Positions 21,368-33,138 of a stretch of 64,000 nucleotides of DNA are shown one piece after another (the stretch's first letter is position 1; each line of letters begins with the position of its first letter). Position numbers and translations under genes: made by a program. Source of the DNA: Chlamydoabsidia padenii (lineage: Eukaryota > Mucoromycota > Mucoromycetes > Mucorales > Cunninghamellaceae); NCBI GenBank assembly GCA_025330725.1, contig JAIWND010000002.1, positions 682,001 to 746,000 of the forward strand, given 5' to 3'. The notes under the pieces were generated by a model. That model saw only the letters and a program-made list of their open reading frames with translations. It had not been told where the DNA came from and made no database searches.

Positions 21368-21628
21368 ATAAAAAGACAATGTGTTGAGTGTTTGAAATCA
21401 TCATGATCGTTTATTTGTGGTTTAAAGTACAATACAATAACAAAGAGGAATACATACATGGCACAGCCGTTTGGATAAACTAGGGATAATATATAGAGAG
21501 GGTGTAAAGGGGGAGAGGGAAAGAAGGAGAGGGTGGTATAACGAAAAAAAAAAAAAAAAAAAAAAAGAGAAGGTGGGAAGAATACAAATACATATATAAC
21601 ACAACAAATCTAAACAGTCTAATCTAAT
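21368..21628. other. 3' region of the permease gene
   Basis: Holds a run of ~23 A at 21544-21566 and a CT/GA-rich stretch. Short frames here lack family features. Confidence 0.4.
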
Positions 21629-23503
21629 CTAATTACCTTCTATGTGTTCTACTTGTTGGACTTGGTACTTGTCGAGTTGTTCTTGTTGTTTATGAGCAGC
21701 AAAGCCTTCATCCATGAATTCGTCAGGTTCCAAACTCTTGGTAGGACCCTGGAACCATTTACGCGCAAAGGCAAAGTAATATCCAACCGAGACAAAGATC
21801 ACAAAGCAAAAGATAACACTGGCGTAGTTCATGTTATCAGCAGTGACAGGGTATTCCGTAGGACAGACAAAGAGGATGAAGGTAAAGAGGATCCAAAAAC
21901 AGCTGCAGCCACCAATGATATAAGAGAAGGGACCAAGATGGAATGGACCCCGTTGGAATTTCTTGCGTGAGACGGTGAGGCGAAGGAAAATAGGTACAAA
22001 GTAGGCAGCAGAAGAGGCGATGGTGTTGACTGATACAATGGCACTATAAGCAGTATCGTTTATGATATACTACCAGAAGAAGAAGACGAAGAAAAGAATG
22101 GAGTTAGTAAAGATCAATAAAAAGAGGGAGATGATGTGTACTTACCAAAATGCCAACCACGGCCGCAAAGGCGACATTTCCCCACACAGCCCATACAGGT
22201 GTTTTGGTGATTTTGTTGATCTTGCAAAGGTATTCACTAAAAGGAGTAGCACCATCCCGAGCAAAAGCATAGACCATTCGACTGCTTCCAAGTGTGAGAG
22301 CCGATCCGGAGAAAAACATAGCGCCCATGATGATGGTACAAAACACCACTGTCCATTTGTTGCCGACACCATCCATAAACACCTGAGTCATTGGCAGACT
22401 AAGAGTGCTTTCCACAATTTGACGTTGGAAATCTTGAACACAAAAGTTGACAGAGAGTAAAAAGAGGAGACCAAATAGAGCAGCGGTACCGATGGCGTAG
22501 ATGATACCTTTAGGCGCATTACGAGCAGCATCCACCGTTTCATCCGACATTTGAGCAGCACTGTCGTAGCCGGAGAGTGTGTATTGACATTGTAAAAGAC
22601 CGATTAAGAATGCATAGCCATTGTTGGAGAAGCCAGTGTCGTTTTCAAAGTAGGTAAACTATTGTAAAAAGAAAAATCATTAATGTCCAAAAAAAAAAAA
22701 GGGGGAGGGGGTCTGTCAAGTACTTACCACCCATTCGGCACTAGGCTTGTTAGGAGTCATAACCAAAGCAACAATGACAAGCAAGAGAATACCAATAAGA
22801 TGCCAATAAAGAGAAGTTTGATTAAAGAAACCCACGTACCGCACACTGGCTGAGTTGATTAGACCATGTATAAAGATGATGACCAAGAAGAGACCGAATT
22901 CCCAGTATTTCGTGATGTTGTAATCAGGGTATTGCATAGTGATGACTGATCCCAGGAATTGAGCAAGACTGAGATCGGCAGAAGTAATGGCCACTGTTAA
23001 TCCAAGCCAATTACAGTATCCAGTAACAAAACACGCCAAAGGGACATATTTCTTTGGTGCTAATTGAGACGTCCATATATATAACCCACCACTGACGGGA
23101 TAGGCTGAGCAGATTTCCGCAAGAGATAGACCGACACCGAGAGTAAAAATAGAGACAATGATCCAACCCCAAATAACAGCGAGGGATCCACCACTTTTCA
23201 TAGCATCACCCCACATCTATTGACATTCCGATCAGATAAGGGGAGAGAGAAAAAACACGTTAGATTACATTATATGTGTTAGCTTGTTTTTTTATATCTA
23301 CCTACCGGAGTCAGACCTGACAAAATTGAACAACAGCCAAAGGCAATTGCAAAGTTTTGAATGGTGGAGATGTTTTTGGTCATTTCTTGTTTATAGCCAA
23401 GGGATTGTAACATGTCGCCTTCTTTGTTGTGTTGTTGTTGTTGTTGACCAGCTTCTTCGACGCTGACGACATCGCTGCTTATGTTACGGTCCATACCAAC
23501 CAT
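21629..23503 (-). CDS. GABA/amino-acid permease of the APC superfamily (Uga4-like)
   Basis: Four exons (23306-23503, 22728-23216, 22146-22658, 21629-22069) encode 546 residues, the usual length. The core begins FAIAFGCCSILSGLTP and continues with GLSLAEICSAYPVSGGLYIW, the conserved TM2-TM3 region of the amino acid-choline transporter family; LSGYDSAAQMSDETVDAARN is the family loop before TM7-8, and GSSRMVYAFARDGATPFS follows. About twelve hydrophobic segments are visible. The protein should import GABA, polyamine or a related amino acid at the plasma membrane or vacuole; the substrate cannot be fixed from sequence. The N-terminal tail carries a Gln run (QQQQQ). The start at 23503 is the first ATG of the frame; Met at 23494 is an alternative. 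Confidence 0.93.
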
Positions 23504-26464
23504 CGATGGATTACTGTTTGTCGTGAAGGAATTTTCGTAAGTAAAAAAGGAAGAGGAGAAGAGTTAGAGGTATGCAAGTTAGAAAAAATGGAGGAAGTAG
23601 TAGTAGAAGAAAAGAAGAAGAATTGAGTGCGTCAAGAAAAAAAAAAAAAAAAAAAAAGAAGAAGCGAAAGAAAAGGGGAAAAAAAAGTTGAGCCGCCCAG
23701 CTTTTAAATAGGATTTCCGAGCTAGAGATATAAAGTTCAATCTTTACCAGTAGATTTAATCGCCGATCCAACCCCACACGGCCAAAATTATGAATCCGCC
23801 CTGATAGCGAAACAAAATGTGGTCCTGAAATCATAGCCACCAATCAAAAGCAAAGTGACACTTGAGACTAAAAAAGGTAAAGTGATAGCATCTGATCAAA
23901 GGTTTCTGTCAGTTAAAAGAAAGATCGTAACCTTGAAACTGGCTTTAGAAATTCATCTCCCACGATGGTTGCCTATTTGATCTCACCTATTAGTCAGAGA
24001 TCCGAACTTTATTTCCCTTTTTTCTTTACAGTAACAATTTAACAACATAGAAAACAGTGACTGAATTTTTATTTTATATTATCGATTCATAATGCCAATT
24101 AGCCGAGAGAGGTAACATACCCAGTTTTTTCTACTTTCTTCTTATTCTTCTTCTCATTAGAAAAAAACGTGGGGAAAATAAAAAAGACAGATAAGATTTA
24201 ATTTTATGAGACTACCACTAAACCATTGATATCATGTTAGGTATAGTTTCAACAATGGGAAGACAGCCCCTGATGGGAATGCGGGTTTTGAATTTCAAGA
24301 ATTTGACTGACTGTTCTCGTGGGAAACGTCAAACTCGTTCTACCTGATACTTTTCATGCCATTTCATCGAAAGGTAAAGGGGATAAATTTGGTGTCTGGT
24401 AGGAGCATTATATCATGTCATGACGCCCATTTCTTTTATCTCTTAGTTTGGCTCACAGGCGACAAATATAGATGAAGCATTAGTCATTTTGACCTTGATC
24501 AAATCCGGGAAAAAAGGAAATTTTATGCGGACGGGGTTTCAAATACATTTCGTTGGCCATCATCATTTTCTCAAACCATGACGATATAGTCTTTCTTTAA
24601 TTCTTTCAAAAAGAATATGTTTAAAAGCAGGGTTAGCGTTGCCCCAAAGATTGCCTATTTAGTTTAGTCAAGTTTAGATCCTGACACCCGTCCCGTTTTC
24701 TCGGAACAAAAATCCTCGGTTTTTTATTGGCTTATTATTCATACTACGGGAACAGCTGAGCCATATCCATATTTTGCTTCGATGATTTGGAGATACAACC
24801 CTGTATGATAAACTGAAGTACCGTCAGAACTTGTGTAACTAACAAGGCAAACGATTGAGTGGACGCCCAGGCCCAATGTAACTCATTAAAAGAAAGAGAA
24901 AACATGATACCTGAAGATTTCTGAAAACGACATCAAAGTATCCTAAAGATCATATGGTGTTAGTGGTACCGTTGACTGTCGTAGATGCGTCCTATACATT
25001 TCATTGGAATGTTCAAATTCCGATCCTGCAAATGCATTTTAAATCCCGCCACAGTTGTTAAAAAACGGCATGCCCTCGTCAATCATTAATGGAAGAGCAG
25101 AGTTAATACACATTAATATTATCATGGCCAGTCATTATTTTATTAAGACATTATTTATTATTATATTTATAGAGTGCTAAAGAGATAAAGAGCTACAACT
25201 AGTGTGGAGGAAGAGGGTGAATAAGAGGGAGAGGTAGAGGAGGGGGATGTCTAATGTGTGAGATGTAACTAGGAATGCAGGTCGGAATGCGAGGAATAGC
25301 AGGGTGCAAAGTAATTCTATTGTTAAAGATACAAACAAAAAAGAGATGCTTCAAGGATGTCCAGCATTACCTATGGAGACAAAGTCATTTAAAAGAAGAG
25401 GGAAAGAAGGGTGATGAGAGGTTTAGTATGATTCTATTTGGCCCCTCCCCACCTACTTTGTATATATTAGCTTACCTTTTACTTGAATATGTTATTATGT
25501 TTCAGTGACAGCAGTTGAAACATAACGACAAAAAAAAAAGGGAAAGAGAAGGACGAAGCAAAAGAAAAATAAAGGGGGGAAAATACATACCCCACCATCG
25601 GGATTTGAACATCACTGCAAGCAAGCCAAATATTCTTTTATTCTTCTTTTTTATCTTTTATACTTCTCTTTCACTTTCTTCTCATTTCCCATCTAGCTAC
25701 GAGTGCTTGCGTAAGTACATCCTTATATAAAACAAAATAAATATTCTTTTATAATCTTGCTTGTGCTAAATCACTCTCTTCTTTGCTATTCTCTATGTTG
25801 TGGTCTACGATCCTTTTAGTTAACAAGGTCTTTATCATCTTTTCCTTTTGGCTTTCACTTGACTTTGTGGGCTGAATCCTGGTAAGAAGATACTCTATCC
25901 CTTCAAACTACTTGGTTGTATTCTTCTTTTGCTGTATATGTTGTTGCTCATCCGGTGTTGGTACTTTGGATTGAAAGTAGGTGAAAAAAATACTATGTTT
26001 GTACTATTGAAGATATTAATTGACCTACCTTTTAATAGTTTCCCCCGGTTTCTTTTTAACTACTACTAAGGTAAATAGAAGCTAAAATAGACAATGCATG
26101 TTGATGTTTTACTAATGCTCTCCTTTTTCTTTTCTTCATAGTTATCAGGTTGCCCTCCTCTGAAGAAGAAGAACACTGGCACAGTCATCCATTCTTTTGC
26201 ATCTGACAGGATCCTTCAGAGTACTGCTATGTTTTGGGTGACTATCGAATAAACAAGTAGGAATTCAAACTGCTATTTAACACACGATGATGGTACCTTC
26301 CCTTTTTGCTCAACCATGGTATTCAAGATGTCTGATGGATGTTACATGTTATGTCTAATCGATAATCAGTACAGGTAAAGATCTTGCCACATGCCGCTTG
26401 CTACCGTTTACCAACTAATCTTTTTTTAAATGACACTCCTCTTTTTTTTTTTTTTTTTTTTTTT

Positions 26465-26502
<38 letters not shown>

Positions 26503-26982
26503 AACGATAACATTCAAGCTGCCTGGTGATGCTCCTCGAACCAATGAATAACCTGACGATGGCGATGACCTTGTCGTTTGCCAAGTGACGATGCTACCGT
26601 TTATCGACTAATTGTGATAATTACAATTGGAAAATAGTTTGTAGTGTGATTTAATGATAGTATAGCAATAGTATAGTATGGTATAGTAATGGTATAGTGT
26701 AGCAATAGTGTAGCATAGCCCCCCCGCCGCTTTTTTTTATAAATCATCGAATAAACGAACTAATGGACAACTTATTATTTAATGTGTGGGAAAACGCATA
26801 AGAGTATGTCAGAGTGTATGGAAGGTTTTATAAGTTGTATATAGTCCAGGGACCATCAGTATGTATGGTGTATCAAGCTTACAGTACCTGGTGCGGTTAA
26901 TAGATCAAACCATACATTAAACTCCGTTTTAAACGCCGACTATCTGATTTATATATCACCTTAAAATTAACAAAAACATTTT
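23504..26982. other. 3.4-kb gene-poor region
   Basis: No convincing protein-coding gene on either strand. Open frames at 23511-23843, 25275-25508 and 25515-25730 are low-complexity. The left part is the permease promoter. Elements of the recurrent type occur at 25037-25050 (TTTTAAATCCCGCC) and 25599-25610 (CGGGATTTGAAC), plus looser copies near 24276 and 24527. From 25740 to 26700 several good splice-like sites occur (GGTAAGAAG near 25877, TTCATAG near 26140, CAGGTAAAG near 26373) without a sustained reading frame, so a spliced non-coding RNA is possible. GCTACCGTTTA-type sequence is repeated at about 26399 and 26593. Confidence 0.45.
26438..26502. repeat. T tract followed by (TTG)n microsatellite
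   Basis: A run of ~29 T passes directly into about twelve TTG units ending at GTTGTTAACG. Confidence 0.95.
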
Positions 26983-26983
26983 G

Positions 26984-27055
26984 GGACCAGTGGTGAAGTG
27001 GTAACACGCGTTTTTCGGGTGAACGAGATCCCGGGTTCAAATCCCGGTTGGTCCC
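26984..27055 (+). tRNA. tRNA-Pro(CGG)
   Basis: A 72-nt cloverleaf without intron. Acceptor GGACCAG pairs with TTGGTCC (one G-U pair), leaving C73, the discriminator base usual for fungal tRNA-Pro. T8, A14, G18G19 and A21 are in place. The anticodon stem CGTTT/GAACG encloses TTCGGGT, with T33 and anticodon CGG. T-arm: CCGGG-TTCAAAT-CCCGG. The B-box is therefore GGGTTCAAATCCCGG. A T-rich terminator-like tract begins about 38 nt downstream. An upstream G could pair with C73, but the CGG anticodon excludes tRNA-His. Confidence 0.93.
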
Positions 27056-27324
27056 AACGTAATGCCACAAGGCATTCCGTTTTGCATGAAGTCTTTTTTT
27101 TTTTTTCTTTTTTTTAGATAAAGAATGAGTGTTGGTGGCCAGAAAGAGAACATGAGTCTCTATCATATGATATGTATTAAAAACAGGGTTTTTTTTATTT
27201 TGAGATCTAAAGTAAGATGAATGTGGAATATAATAAAATAAGAGGATGTGTGTAAGGACTATAAACAATCAAAGACCAGTAACAACTAATACAACTATAA
27301 CATACAACTATCTAAAAACTATAA
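27056..27324. other. Spacer between tRNA-Pro and DNAJB12-like gene
   Basis: Contains T runs at 27093-27115 that may end Pol III transcription, and the 3' UTR of the minus-strand J-protein gene. Confidence 0.4.
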
Positions 27325-28676
27325 CTAATAATCTTTGCTGTATCCAATCCGAGTCAATTGATCGCAGCTTCGAGTAGGCCAGCTGAGAGCTTCTTGATAC
27401 CGTTTTTCATCCCGACCAATCCCAAAGACACCACTAGCAGCCCTGACCTTTGCCGTTCGTTCTTTGCGTTCAGCTTGACATTCATGTTGCAGCCCCCGTA
27501 CCCAATCCATCACAACCTGTTGTTCAACACGTGCCAATTTGTGTTTGTTTTGTTCGGTGGCACGGAAGGTCTTTGGGTTGACATAATAAGGAATATTGTG
27601 CATTTCCGTGGATCGAGAATGGGAATAAGTAGATGTTGGTTGGAAGGAGAAGGAAGGTGTGGTGTCGGTCATCAAGCCAGAGATCATAGAGTAGCCAAAG
27701 AAGATTAATAGAGGTAACAATTGTAATAAGATGGCCCATCTAGAACCGTTGCTTTGTCGCTGTTGTTGTTGTTGAGGTTGTTGTGTTGGGAAACGTCGTC
27801 CGCCAGTTTGGAAGGTATGTGTTCGGAAGCCAGGGCCCACAAAGGTAGCACTACTGAATCCAGGGAAGCCACTAACACCACCACCACCACCTTGACCAAA
27901 GAACATGTTGAAGAGATCTTCGGGAGAGACATCTTCGCCACCGAATCCACCGCCACCGAATCCTGGATGTTGATAAGTTCGGAAGCCACTGAATCCTGGT
28001 CCCGCATTTCCTCGTTGTTCTGGGTCACCACCACCAGCATCATGGATAACCCGCTTTTGTGGATCTGATAAAATTGTGAAGGCTTTGGAGATCACTAGAA
28101 AGAAGAGAGGGGTTAGTCAATCGTCATAATAAAAAAAACAAACACATTAATGATAGGGAGACTTACGTTTGAATGCTTCATCAGCCCCGGGAGCACTGTT
28201 TTTATCAGGATGGAATTGTAAAGCAAGCTATAATTAAGAGAATCAAGTTAGTTCTTGTCATTTGCTTTTTTTTTTTTTTTTTTTTTTTTTACCTTTCGAT
28301 AAGATTTCTTGATTTCGACTTCAGTGCACTTCTTGTCCAAAGAAAGTACTTTGTAGTAATCAGTACCACAATCGAGAATAGCCTTGACTGCTTTGAGTTG
28401 TTGTGGAGTATGAGTCTTCTTTTCTTCACTTGTTGTTGTTGTTGTTGTTGTCCTTGATGTTGTGTTGGTGGTTGAAGAAGTTGCAGTGGATTTTCCACTA
28501 GGTTGATCAGATAATGCTTTTTCCGCCTTTTTCAAAAACGCAATGGCATTGTCGGTGGAGTACAGAGAGATGGATTTCTTGGCTAATTTGACAGCAGATG
28601 AATAGTTGCCAGTTCCATAATGGTTTTTTGCAATCAAAAGGCACCGGTCAGCTTCATCTTTGTTGGTTGATGACAT
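27325..28676 (-). CDS. ER-membrane J-domain protein, DNAJB12/DNAJB14/Hlj1 type
   Basis: Three exons (28293-28676, 28167-28227, 27325-28094) encode 404 residues. The N-terminus (DEADRCLLIAKNHYGTGNYS to AIAFLKKAEKAL) is the helical segment seen in DNAJB12. The J-domain starts YYKVLSLDKKCTEVEIKKSY; the essential HPD lies in LALQFHPDKNSAPGADEAFK, encoded mainly by the 61-nt middle exon. A Gly/Phe-rich region follows, then one transmembrane helix (WAILLQLLPLLIFFGYSMIS) and the DUF1977-like C-terminal domain typical of DNAJB12/14. The J-domain faces the cytosol and recruits Hsp70 to membrane substrates in ER-associated degradation. The start is the first ATG of the frame. Length matches animal DNAJB12 better than the shorter yeast Hlj1. 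Confidence 0.92.
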
Positions 28677-29172
28677 GATAGGAGGAGCACAGTAAAAATA
28701 AGGGGAAGATTAAAGGTAGAATGAAGGGTATGGAATAAAGTAGTAAAGAATTAAGATGATGCTGACAAAGTGAGGATAAATGAGGAAGAGCAAAGAAAAA
28801 AAAAAGATTGGGTCTGTAAAGTAAAAAAAAATCGGCCCTTTTAAGCTGGGTGATTATGATTGGATCAAATTATTTAAAATACCGCCCACTGAAGCACAAT
28901 GTCAAACAGTAAGAGATAACCTTACTTCACAGGTAAAATTCATTCATCTAGATTTTATTTCCACCGCCAATTATATACATAAAGCTAATAGTTCCTAGTA
29001 AAAGGATTGTTTTGTGTGGGTGTGGGTGAGAGAGAGAGTGTGTGTGTGTAATCAAAATAAAAACAAAGGATGATAGGGGATGATGACAAAGTAGTAGTAA
29101 TGAGACATCAAATAAAATATATGCTAACTAATAATAATAAAAAAGAAGAAAGGAGAGAGGGGGCCATTAGAT
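28677..29172. other. Intergenic spacer
   Basis: Promoter of the J-protein gene (TTTAAAATACCGCCC near 28870 is a loose copy of the recurrent element, ~195 bp upstream), then the 3' end of the fibrillarin gene. A short GA/GT repeat lies near 29023-29048. No gene is seen. Confidence 0.45.
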
Positions 29173-29389
29173 TTACTTGTTACGGACATATCGACCAACC
29201 ACCACAGCGTGATCTCTTTCATAGGGTTCCAGAGTCAATTGTTCTTGAGGCTTGACACGTTCTTCTTGGAGTTTCTTGACTTCACGAGCGAATACAGTAG
29301 CAGCATCCACAGTAGAATCAATACATGAGGCCTTGATGGAGATGACAATATGACCATTGTTCTTCAAGAAATGATGAGCGTTGAGAGCT

Positions 29390-29427
<38 letters not shown>

Positions 29428-30589
29428 GGGAGTCAGTCAACCATGATTCCATGTAAACCCCGCCTATGCTCTATATGCATATACTTACTGATGATACGAG
29501 CTTGATCAGGTTGGGCAACATCAGCAAAGATGACATCAACCATGGGGACAAGCATACGGTATTTGTGAGGGTGACGAGCATCTTCAATGATAGGCACGAC
29601 GTTGGTTCGCTTCTTGGCCATGTTGATCAAATCACGACCGGAACGATGGGAGAATTCGACACCATAGACAGCACCAGTAGGACCCACCACATCAGCCACG
29701 TGAGAGACAGAGGTACCGGAAGCAGCACCCAAGTACAAGACCTTCTTACCAGGAGCAATGTGCAAATGATCGACACCACCCAAAACAGCAGCAGCAATCT
29801 TGGATCGGAAAGGATTCCACACACGGTATTCGATCTTGGTGTTTTCGGGGCCATCGACAGAGATACGCTTTTCACCATAGACAGATTCACCGGGTACCAA
29901 GTTCTTGGTCACCAAAAGATCTTCCTTGCCACGAGCGATGAAGATACCTTCATGACGATGAGGTTCGATGATCACCTTGGATCCACCACGGGCACCACCG
30001 GCAGCACCACCTCGTCCGCCACGGGCACCACCTCGTCCACCACGGGCACCACCTCGACCGCCTATACATCAAAGGTATTTAGTATACTCTACTTCAATAT
30101 AGCATCATCATCATCTTTTGTAACTTACCACGGGCACCACCTCGACCACCTCGATCGCCACCGAATCCACCTCGGCCGCCACCTATGATTGTATAAAAGT
30201 TAACATTATTAGTACATTATACCATGACTTTTTTCCTTCTTCAGTCTTACCTCGACCACCACGAGCACCGCCACGGCCACCACGGTCACCGCCAAAGCCG
30301 CCTCGACCGCCGCCTATAAAAGTAAAAGTAAAATAGAATGCATGAGTATCGGACTGAGATCAATAAGGAATCGATTCCACTCTCTTTGTTCAAGGATAAG
30401 CAAATGGTTTAATACATACCACGACCACCACCGAAGCCTCCTAATAAAGAAAAGAAAAAAGAGAGAATGGATTAGTAAAGTTGGATATAATTTAATCTGT
30501 CAAAGTACCAATGACACAAATGTATGTCTGTACTTACCACGACCACCTCGAGCTGCACCACGTCCACCGCCACGTCCTTCAAAAGCCAT
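29173..30589 (-). CDS. NOP1: Fibrillarin, box C/D snoRNP 2'-O-methyltransferase
   Basis: Six exons (30538-30589, 30420-30440, 30251-30313, 30129-30182, 29489-30061, 29173-29387) encode 325 residues. The first ~90 residues are a GAR domain of RGG/FGG repeats spread over five exons; the inner exons of 21, 63 and 54 nt hold whole repeat blocks between phase-1 introns. The methyltransferase follows: [20 protein letters not shown], the SAM loop [31 protein letters not shown] and the C-terminal block VVVGRYVR. Fibrillarin methylates rRNA riboses at sites chosen by C/D snoRNAs, and histone H2A Gln, in the nucleolus. Length equals yeast Nop1. GCGGTATTTGAAAAA lies 121 bp upstream of the ATG. Identity is certain. 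Confidence 0.98.
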
Positions 30590-30709
30590 TGTATAGAGTA
30601 AAGTAAAAAAAGGTGTAAAGGGAAAGAAAGAAAAAAGGGTTGAAAGAAAAGAAGAGAAGAAGAAAAAAGGAAAAGATAAAACTTTTGATAGGCCATGTGG
30701 CTTATGGGA

Positions 30710-30724
30710 GCGGTATTTGAAAAA
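30710..30724 (-). promoter_or_regulatory. Recurrent promoter-associated element (fibrillarin)
   Basis: GCGGTATTTGAAAAA (plus-strand reading) lies ~121 bp upstream of the fibrillarin ATG and is one of the clearer single copies next to a housekeeping gene. Confidence 0.5.
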
Positions 30725-30789
30725 TCAGGGCATGGCAGGATTTTTTTTTTTATTCTTTCATGCAATAAAGTACAAGAGCTTAAATCTAA

Positions 30790-32788
30790 TCAATCTAAAT
30801 CTGGCACTGGGTAGATGTTGTTGGAAGTACAATCAGGGGCAGTTAAATCATTGAATCGGTTAAGAATCCATAGAACCACACCATTTGTCCATCCAAAACC
30901 GACTTGCACAGTATCTAAAAATCAACCTTTTGCATGAATATCCCCGACCTTCCTTTTTTTTTTTTTTCTACTCACATTCTCCTCCGAATCCAGAATCTGT
31001 CAAGGATCGTACATCAAACTTTTCAAACATGTGACCATTATCATCTGTATTAGCAATCTTTTTCAATTGATACGGCAGACTTCCTCCAGTAAGATACCAA
31101 GAACAGTAAGCCGATGCGGCCATGCGTTTGGCAAGCACTTTTGCTAAGCCAGCATATCTAGGTTTACCCAGCCATTGATCGACATTGATCATAGCATTGA
31201 TGGCAATATATTGCAATGGTGGCCACCCGTTAGGGAAATCCCATTGCATGGATGTATTAAAAGAGGATGAGGAGAGGATCCCAGGTTGCTGAGCCAAGAG
31301 ACGATGAGTAGAATTGAAAACCCGATGGAGACTCCCACGTGCACGAGAAGGAAGAGCCCCGAGCCAAAACGGGTATAATCCCGCCGCCGTGAAATCACTC
31401 GACTGGGCTTGCTGGGTGATATTGTAATCAAAGAAACCCGCTTGATCATGGTTCCACAGCAAAGCATCCATTGCTTCTAATCGCTGACGAGCCTGCTTGT
31501 GATAAAAACTTGTCTTGCGCCGCCGTTGCTTGTCGGTGGTCAAATCCGTGCCAAACTTGTCGTACCAGTCGGCGAGATAGGTTTCCATACTCCACAGTAA
31601 TGCATTGAGCTCAACCGGAATCACGTTCCGTGTGTCTAGTGTGCGCAGGATGTTCTTGTCCTCGCCTTTGGTCCTTGTCCATCTTGCCGAATAGTCCCAA
31701 CCACTTTCTGCCCCCGCTGCCAGATCCGAATACAGATCGCTTTGCTGTTTAGGGGAGAGGTTTTGATCATGCACGGTATGGTAGTCTTCCATATAGGATT
31801 CGGGTCGTGGGGAATGGTTTTCCACATTGAATCGATTGAGTTTGTAGTTCCGTCCGTCTTGTTGGATCGTCACCGTCGTATTCTTTTCCCAAAATTTGTA
31901 TTCCTTGTCCAAAACTGGGAGGGCTTTTTTCAAAAATGCAACGTCTTTTGTTTTCTGATAGTACAAGTTGACCATTTCAGTCAGAAAAGGGGGTTGTGAT
32001 CGATTTAGGTAGTAGATCCGAGCACCATTAGCTGCATGAACAAAAAAAAAGCGGCGTTTGAATAAAGGGGTAAATTTTTCTTTTTTGTTTGTCTTACGCA
32101 TGAATCCATAGGTATCAACGAAATCCAAAAAGTTTTCAATCATATCCAACGCAAGAGAGTTCAAACCACTTTGCAATAAGCCTTCAATGACAAAAAAACT
32201 ATCCCAGTAGTAAAACTCGCGGAACCGACCTCCTGGTACCACAAACGGCCGTTTGACAGGTAAGGTACTAGAAACACAGCCTTCACAAAGCAAAGACGTA
32301 TCGAATTGAAAAGCCAGTTTTGACCAAGAGTGATGCAACATATCGGCCCAACCACGGTATTTTGGATCACTCACCTTGTTCAACCATGTCATCGGGGCCG
32401 TGGTGATATTATAAGACTTCATTTCACTTCCCGCTGGAGCAAAGTGTTTGGTGACAAACTGTCGCACCTTTTCCTTTTCTGGATGCTTTCCTAAAGCTTT
32501 GAATGCCTCAAGTACTTGGCTCACAGGTTTTTTTGTTGGCTAAAAATGCAATCCAACCCATACAAATAGAGAGAATAATAAAAACGATATTTCAAATCCC
32601 GATATTCATGCATGTATGCTTACCATATCCACAAAGGTTTTTGAGTCGTCAAAGAGTCGAGCTAGCTGAACAGTCTTTAAAAGAGGCCCTTCGCAATAAA
32701 TAGGAGAACTACATGAGGTAGTTATATGTGAATCTAAAGCGTAGACTTGAACCAGCAAGTATGCCACCAAAAAGAAAAGAGTGACCAT
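30790..32788 (-). CDS. Secreted GH37 trehalase
   Basis: Four exons (32624-32788, 32098-32539, 30976-32031, 30790-30914) encode 595 residues. Residues 1-20 (MVTLFFLVAYLLVQVYALDS) form a signal peptide and precede a cysteine pair (TTSCSSPIYCEG). The GH37 signatures are present: PGGRFREFYYWDSFF and QWDFPNGWPPLQY, with the Asp acid in the AAGAESGWDYSARW region and the base region near EKFDV. It hydrolyses trehalose to two glucose molecules. The layout is that of the secreted animal/bacterial TreA-like trehalase rather than the cytosolic neutral Nth1, which has an N-terminal regulatory Ca2+/phosphorylation domain, or GH65 Ath1. The upstream in-frame ATG at 32890 would bury the signal peptide behind 34 residues, so 32788 is preferred. 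Intron 1 contains a perfect TTTCAAATCCCGAT element. Confidence 0.94.
32590..32603 (+). promoter_or_regulatory. Recurrent element inside trehalase intron 1
   Basis: TTTCAAATCCCGAT is a perfect core match, unusual in lying inside an intron (32540-32623) rather than upstream. Confidence 0.45.
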
Positions 32789-32928
32789 GATGGATCGGAA
32801 AGATATGATCTGTAAACCCGTGCCAAGCAAGCAAGAAGTAAAAGAAGAAGAAGACAAAAGTGTACGGCTCGACCCTTTTTTATATGTCAATACCGGAGAA
32901 CAAGCAAGTTAAATAGAGTAATCCCCAC

Positions 32929-32966
<38 letters not shown>

Positions 32967-33138
32967 AGAAGAAGAAGAAGCTAAATCAACAAACAATGAC
33001 TATAAACGACCCCATTTTACAGACTTTTCAGAAGACGAATAGAATGATCCCTCCCCCATCGCTATCGGAGATATTTATCAATGCCTACTTTGTTTATTTA
33101 AGTTCCATATAAAAAGTTCTATATATTATCTACTGCTA
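32789..33138. other. Spacer between trehalase and NDUFAF5
   Basis: Promoter side of trehalase and 3' side of NDUFAF5. Contains ~32 A followed by GAAGAA repeats at 32931-32980. No gene is seen. Confidence 0.45.

Noticed and set aside
25599..25610. CGGGATTTGAAC near 25.6 kb as the T-arm of a third tRNA
   Set aside because: No acceptor, anticodon or D arms can be built around it on either strand; it fits the recurrent element instead.
26983..27056. tRNA-His, because an extra G could pair with C73
   Set aside because: The anticodon loop reads TTCGGGT with T33, giving CGG (Pro); C73 is normal for fungal tRNA-Pro.
29466..30188. 240-codon plus-strand frame opposite fibrillarin
   Set aside because: Antisense shadow of a strongly codon-biased gene; no family features.
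32789..32890. Upstream in-frame ATG extending trehalase by 34 residues
   Set aside because: It would place a polar segment before the signal peptide; the downstream ATG starts the signal peptide directly.
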